NCBI GenBank assembly: GCA_017556895.1
Contig: JAFYLX010000043.1
Coordinates: 1 to 15,802 of the forward strand
Source: Bacillota bacterium
GTDB taxonomy: Bacteria; Bacillota_A; Clostridia; Peptostreptococcales; Anaerovoracaceae
Reading direction: 5' to 3'
DNA: 15,802 nucleotides
The notes under the pieces: model-generated
Seen by the model: only the letters and a program-made list of their open reading frames with translations
Database searches by the model: none
What the model was told of the DNA's origin: nothing
Program-made: the position numbers and the translations under genes
Part shown: positions 14,435-15,802 of the stretch, one piece after another
Layout of the letters: the number at the start of each line of letters is the position of its first letter
Numbering within the stretch: position 1 is the first letter of the stretch

Positions 14435-15688
14435 CTATTCTTCTCTTTCGAGTTCAGTAACTACCATATTGATTTCTAAGGACTTTCTGTTGTCTGCCTT
14501 AGTAACGACTACATCAAACTGTTTGTAGTCTGCCACATATGTGAATTTGTCTCCCACTTCCGGAAGTTTATCGATTTGTAACACTACCCATCCGTTTACT
14601 GTAGTAGCATCCACTTCTTCCTCAACGTCAAAGTAGTCAAACATCTTATCAACATTTGTTCCGCAAAGAACTCTGTAAGTTCCATCCTGCTGCTGAACGA
14701 TGTCCTGCAGTTCTGCAGCATCGTGTTCATCGTAGATTTCACCGACAAGTTCTTCGATAATATCTTCCATAGTAACTAGGCCGTCTGTACCACCGTATTC
14801 GTCTACGATGATGGCGATATGAGTCTTAACAGTCTGAAGCTTCTTAAGAAGCTGTGCGATTTTCATTGATCCCGCAACGAAGATAACCGGCTTAACATAT
14901 TCGGATATGGACGCCCTGCCACCCTTGATGTGGTTGTGGAAGTCCTTCTGGTTTAGAACACCTACGATGTTATCTAGGTCATCCTCATATACCGGAAGTC
15001 TTGAGAAACCAGTCTCAAGGAACATCTTTTCAACTTCTTCCTCAGTTTCATCAATCTCGATTGCCATGATGTCGACTCTTGGAGTAAGTACATCCCAGGC
15101 ATCAAGATCATTAAATTCGATAGCATTTTGGATAAGCTCGCTCTGTTCTTCGTCGATGCCGCCCTCAGTCTGTGCTTCTTCTACCATAGTAAGAAGTTCT
15201 TCTTCAGTGATAGGTCTAACGCCATCGGCATTGAACACCTTAGCTAGAACCTTTTTCCACTGTGCGAAGATCCAGTTGATTGGAGCTAAAATCAGCATAA
15301 AGAATCTAATAACCGGCGCGGAAAACTTTGCAAACTTCTCAGGATTTTCCTTTGCAAGGCTCTTCGGAGAAATTTCTCCAAAGATAAGAACAACGATTGT
15401 TGTAACCGCAGTGGCAATTGTCGCACCATACTTCGGATATAGCGTAATGAATAACACTGTCGCAAGAGATGTCATTGCGATATTTACGATATTGTTACCT
15501 ACAAGAATTGTAGAAAGCAGATTATCGTAATTGTCCGCAAGTTCAAGAACCTCTTTGGCTCTCTTGTCGCCGTCATTGGCCATGTTTTTAAGTCTTATTC
15601 TATTTATTGATGTAAAAGCCGTTTCTGTCGCAGAAAAGTATGCAGAAAAAACCACACAAATCGCAATAGCTATTATTTGTCCTGTCAA
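14435..15688 (-). CDS. CNNM/CorC (HlyC) family membrane protein with CBS domains
   Basis: About 417 residues. A DUF21/CNNM transmembrane domain (roughly the first 190 residues, including SAYFSATETAFTSINRIRLK and VLIFGEISPKSLA) is followed by an acidic helix (TEEELLTMVEEAQTEGGIDEEQ). Two CBS domains come next (TPRVDIMAIEID...GFSRLPVYEDDLDNIVGVLNQKD and HIAIIVDEYGGTDGLVTMEDIIEELVGEI), then a CorC_HlyC C-terminal domain. The family transports or controls Mg2+ and is regulated by nucleotide binding to the CBS pair. The reading frame opens with TTG at 15703, but GGGGGA lies seven bases before the in-frame TTG at 15688, which I prefer; both are non-ATG starts. It is followed 12 bases later by secA. 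The family is secure; the exact ion is not. Confidence 0.92.
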   Translation of the reverse strand: MTGQIIAIAICVVFSAYFSATETAFTSINRIRLKNMANDGDKRAKEVLELADNYDNLLSTILVGNNIVNIAMTSLATVLFITLYPKYGATIATAVTTIVVLIFGEISPKSLAKENPEKFAKFSAPVIRFFMLILAPINWIFAQWKKVLAKVFNADGVRPITEEELLTMVEEAQTEGGIDEEQSELIQNAIEFNDLDAWDVLTPRVDIMAIEIDETEEEVEKMFLETGFSRLPVYEDDLDNIVGVLNQKDFHNHIKGGRASISEYVKPVIFVAGSMKIAQLLKKLQTVKTHIAIIVDEYGGTDGLVTMEDIIEELVGEIYDEHDAAELQDIVQQQDGTYRVLCGTNVDKMFDYFDVEEEVDATTVNGWVVLQIDKLPEVGDKFTYVADYKQFDVVVTKADNRKSLEINMVVTELEREE

Positions 15689-15751
15689 TTTTGTTTCCCC
15701 CAATTGATATTTAATAAATTATCGTTATATATTCAAATTACAAGCCCTACT

Positions 15752-15760
15752 ATTATATCA
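15752..15760 (-). promoter_or_regulatory. Extended -10 promoter of the corC-like/secA operon
   Basis: TGATATAAT on the minus strand (15760-15752) has the TGN extension and a perfect TATAAT. No good -35 box is seen at the usual distance. Transcription would start near 15745, giving a leader of about 57 bases. Confidence 0.6.
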
Positions 15761-15802
15761 CTAATTTATTGAAAAATAAAGCATTCCGTTGATTTTGCCT
15801 TA

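Noticed and set aside
14907..15530. Long plus-strand open frame opposite the CorC-family gene (207 codons)
   Set aside because: It is Ser/Ile-rich shadow coding opposite a well-conserved gene, with no ribosome site.

Overview
The window looks like chromosome from a low-to-moderate GC Firmicute, probably an anaerobic clostridial lineage. The evidence is strong AGGAGG-type ribosome binding sites, frequent TTG/GTG starts, an RF2 gene with a programmed frameshift, a DUF1836 gene, a YtrA-type GntR regulator with its ABC operon, and a large SecA with a C-terminal zinc motif. No tRNA, rRNA, insertion sequence or CRISPR array is visible. All genes but one lie on the minus strand, so the window is easiest to read from right to left.

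Right end (15.8 to 11.0 kb): a CNNM/CorC-family membrane protein with CBS domains is followed 12 bases later by secA, the motor of the general secretion pathway. A GC-rich hairpin block and a YgjV-family membrane protein come next, closed by a clear intrinsic terminator. Middle (11.0 to 4.0 kb): a 420-base intergenic region rich in TTGCCA inverted repeats leads into a tight nine-gene operon. In order it holds a YtrA-like GntR repressor, an ABC ATPase, an ABC-2-type permease, a lipoprotein, a membrane-anchored extracytoplasmic protein, a second permease, a second anchored extracytoplasmic protein, a third divergent permease-like protein and a one-helix small membrane protein. One promoter with a perfect inverted-repeat operator over its -10/+1 region seems to drive it, and one terminator ends it. 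This is the most unusual part of the window: one ATPase with three permeases that share a sequence motif, plus three secreted or anchored companions of unknown role.

Left part (4.0 kb to 1): a stand-alone Rpn/PD-(D/E)XK nuclease gene converges on a hemolysin III (PAQR-like) gene, the only plus-strand gene, and they share a bidirectional terminator. The hemolysin III promoter is flanked by two copies of a 17-base sequence. A divergent promoter drives a DUF1836 regulator, then prfB (RF2, with the classic in-frame TGA at codon 26 and +1 slippage), then the start of tex, all with gaps of 0 to 1 base.

secA and prfB are often neighbours in Firmicutes. Here they are about 10 kb apart, on the same strand, with the accessory genes between them. 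This suggests that the accessory block was inserted between two conserved housekeeping genes.
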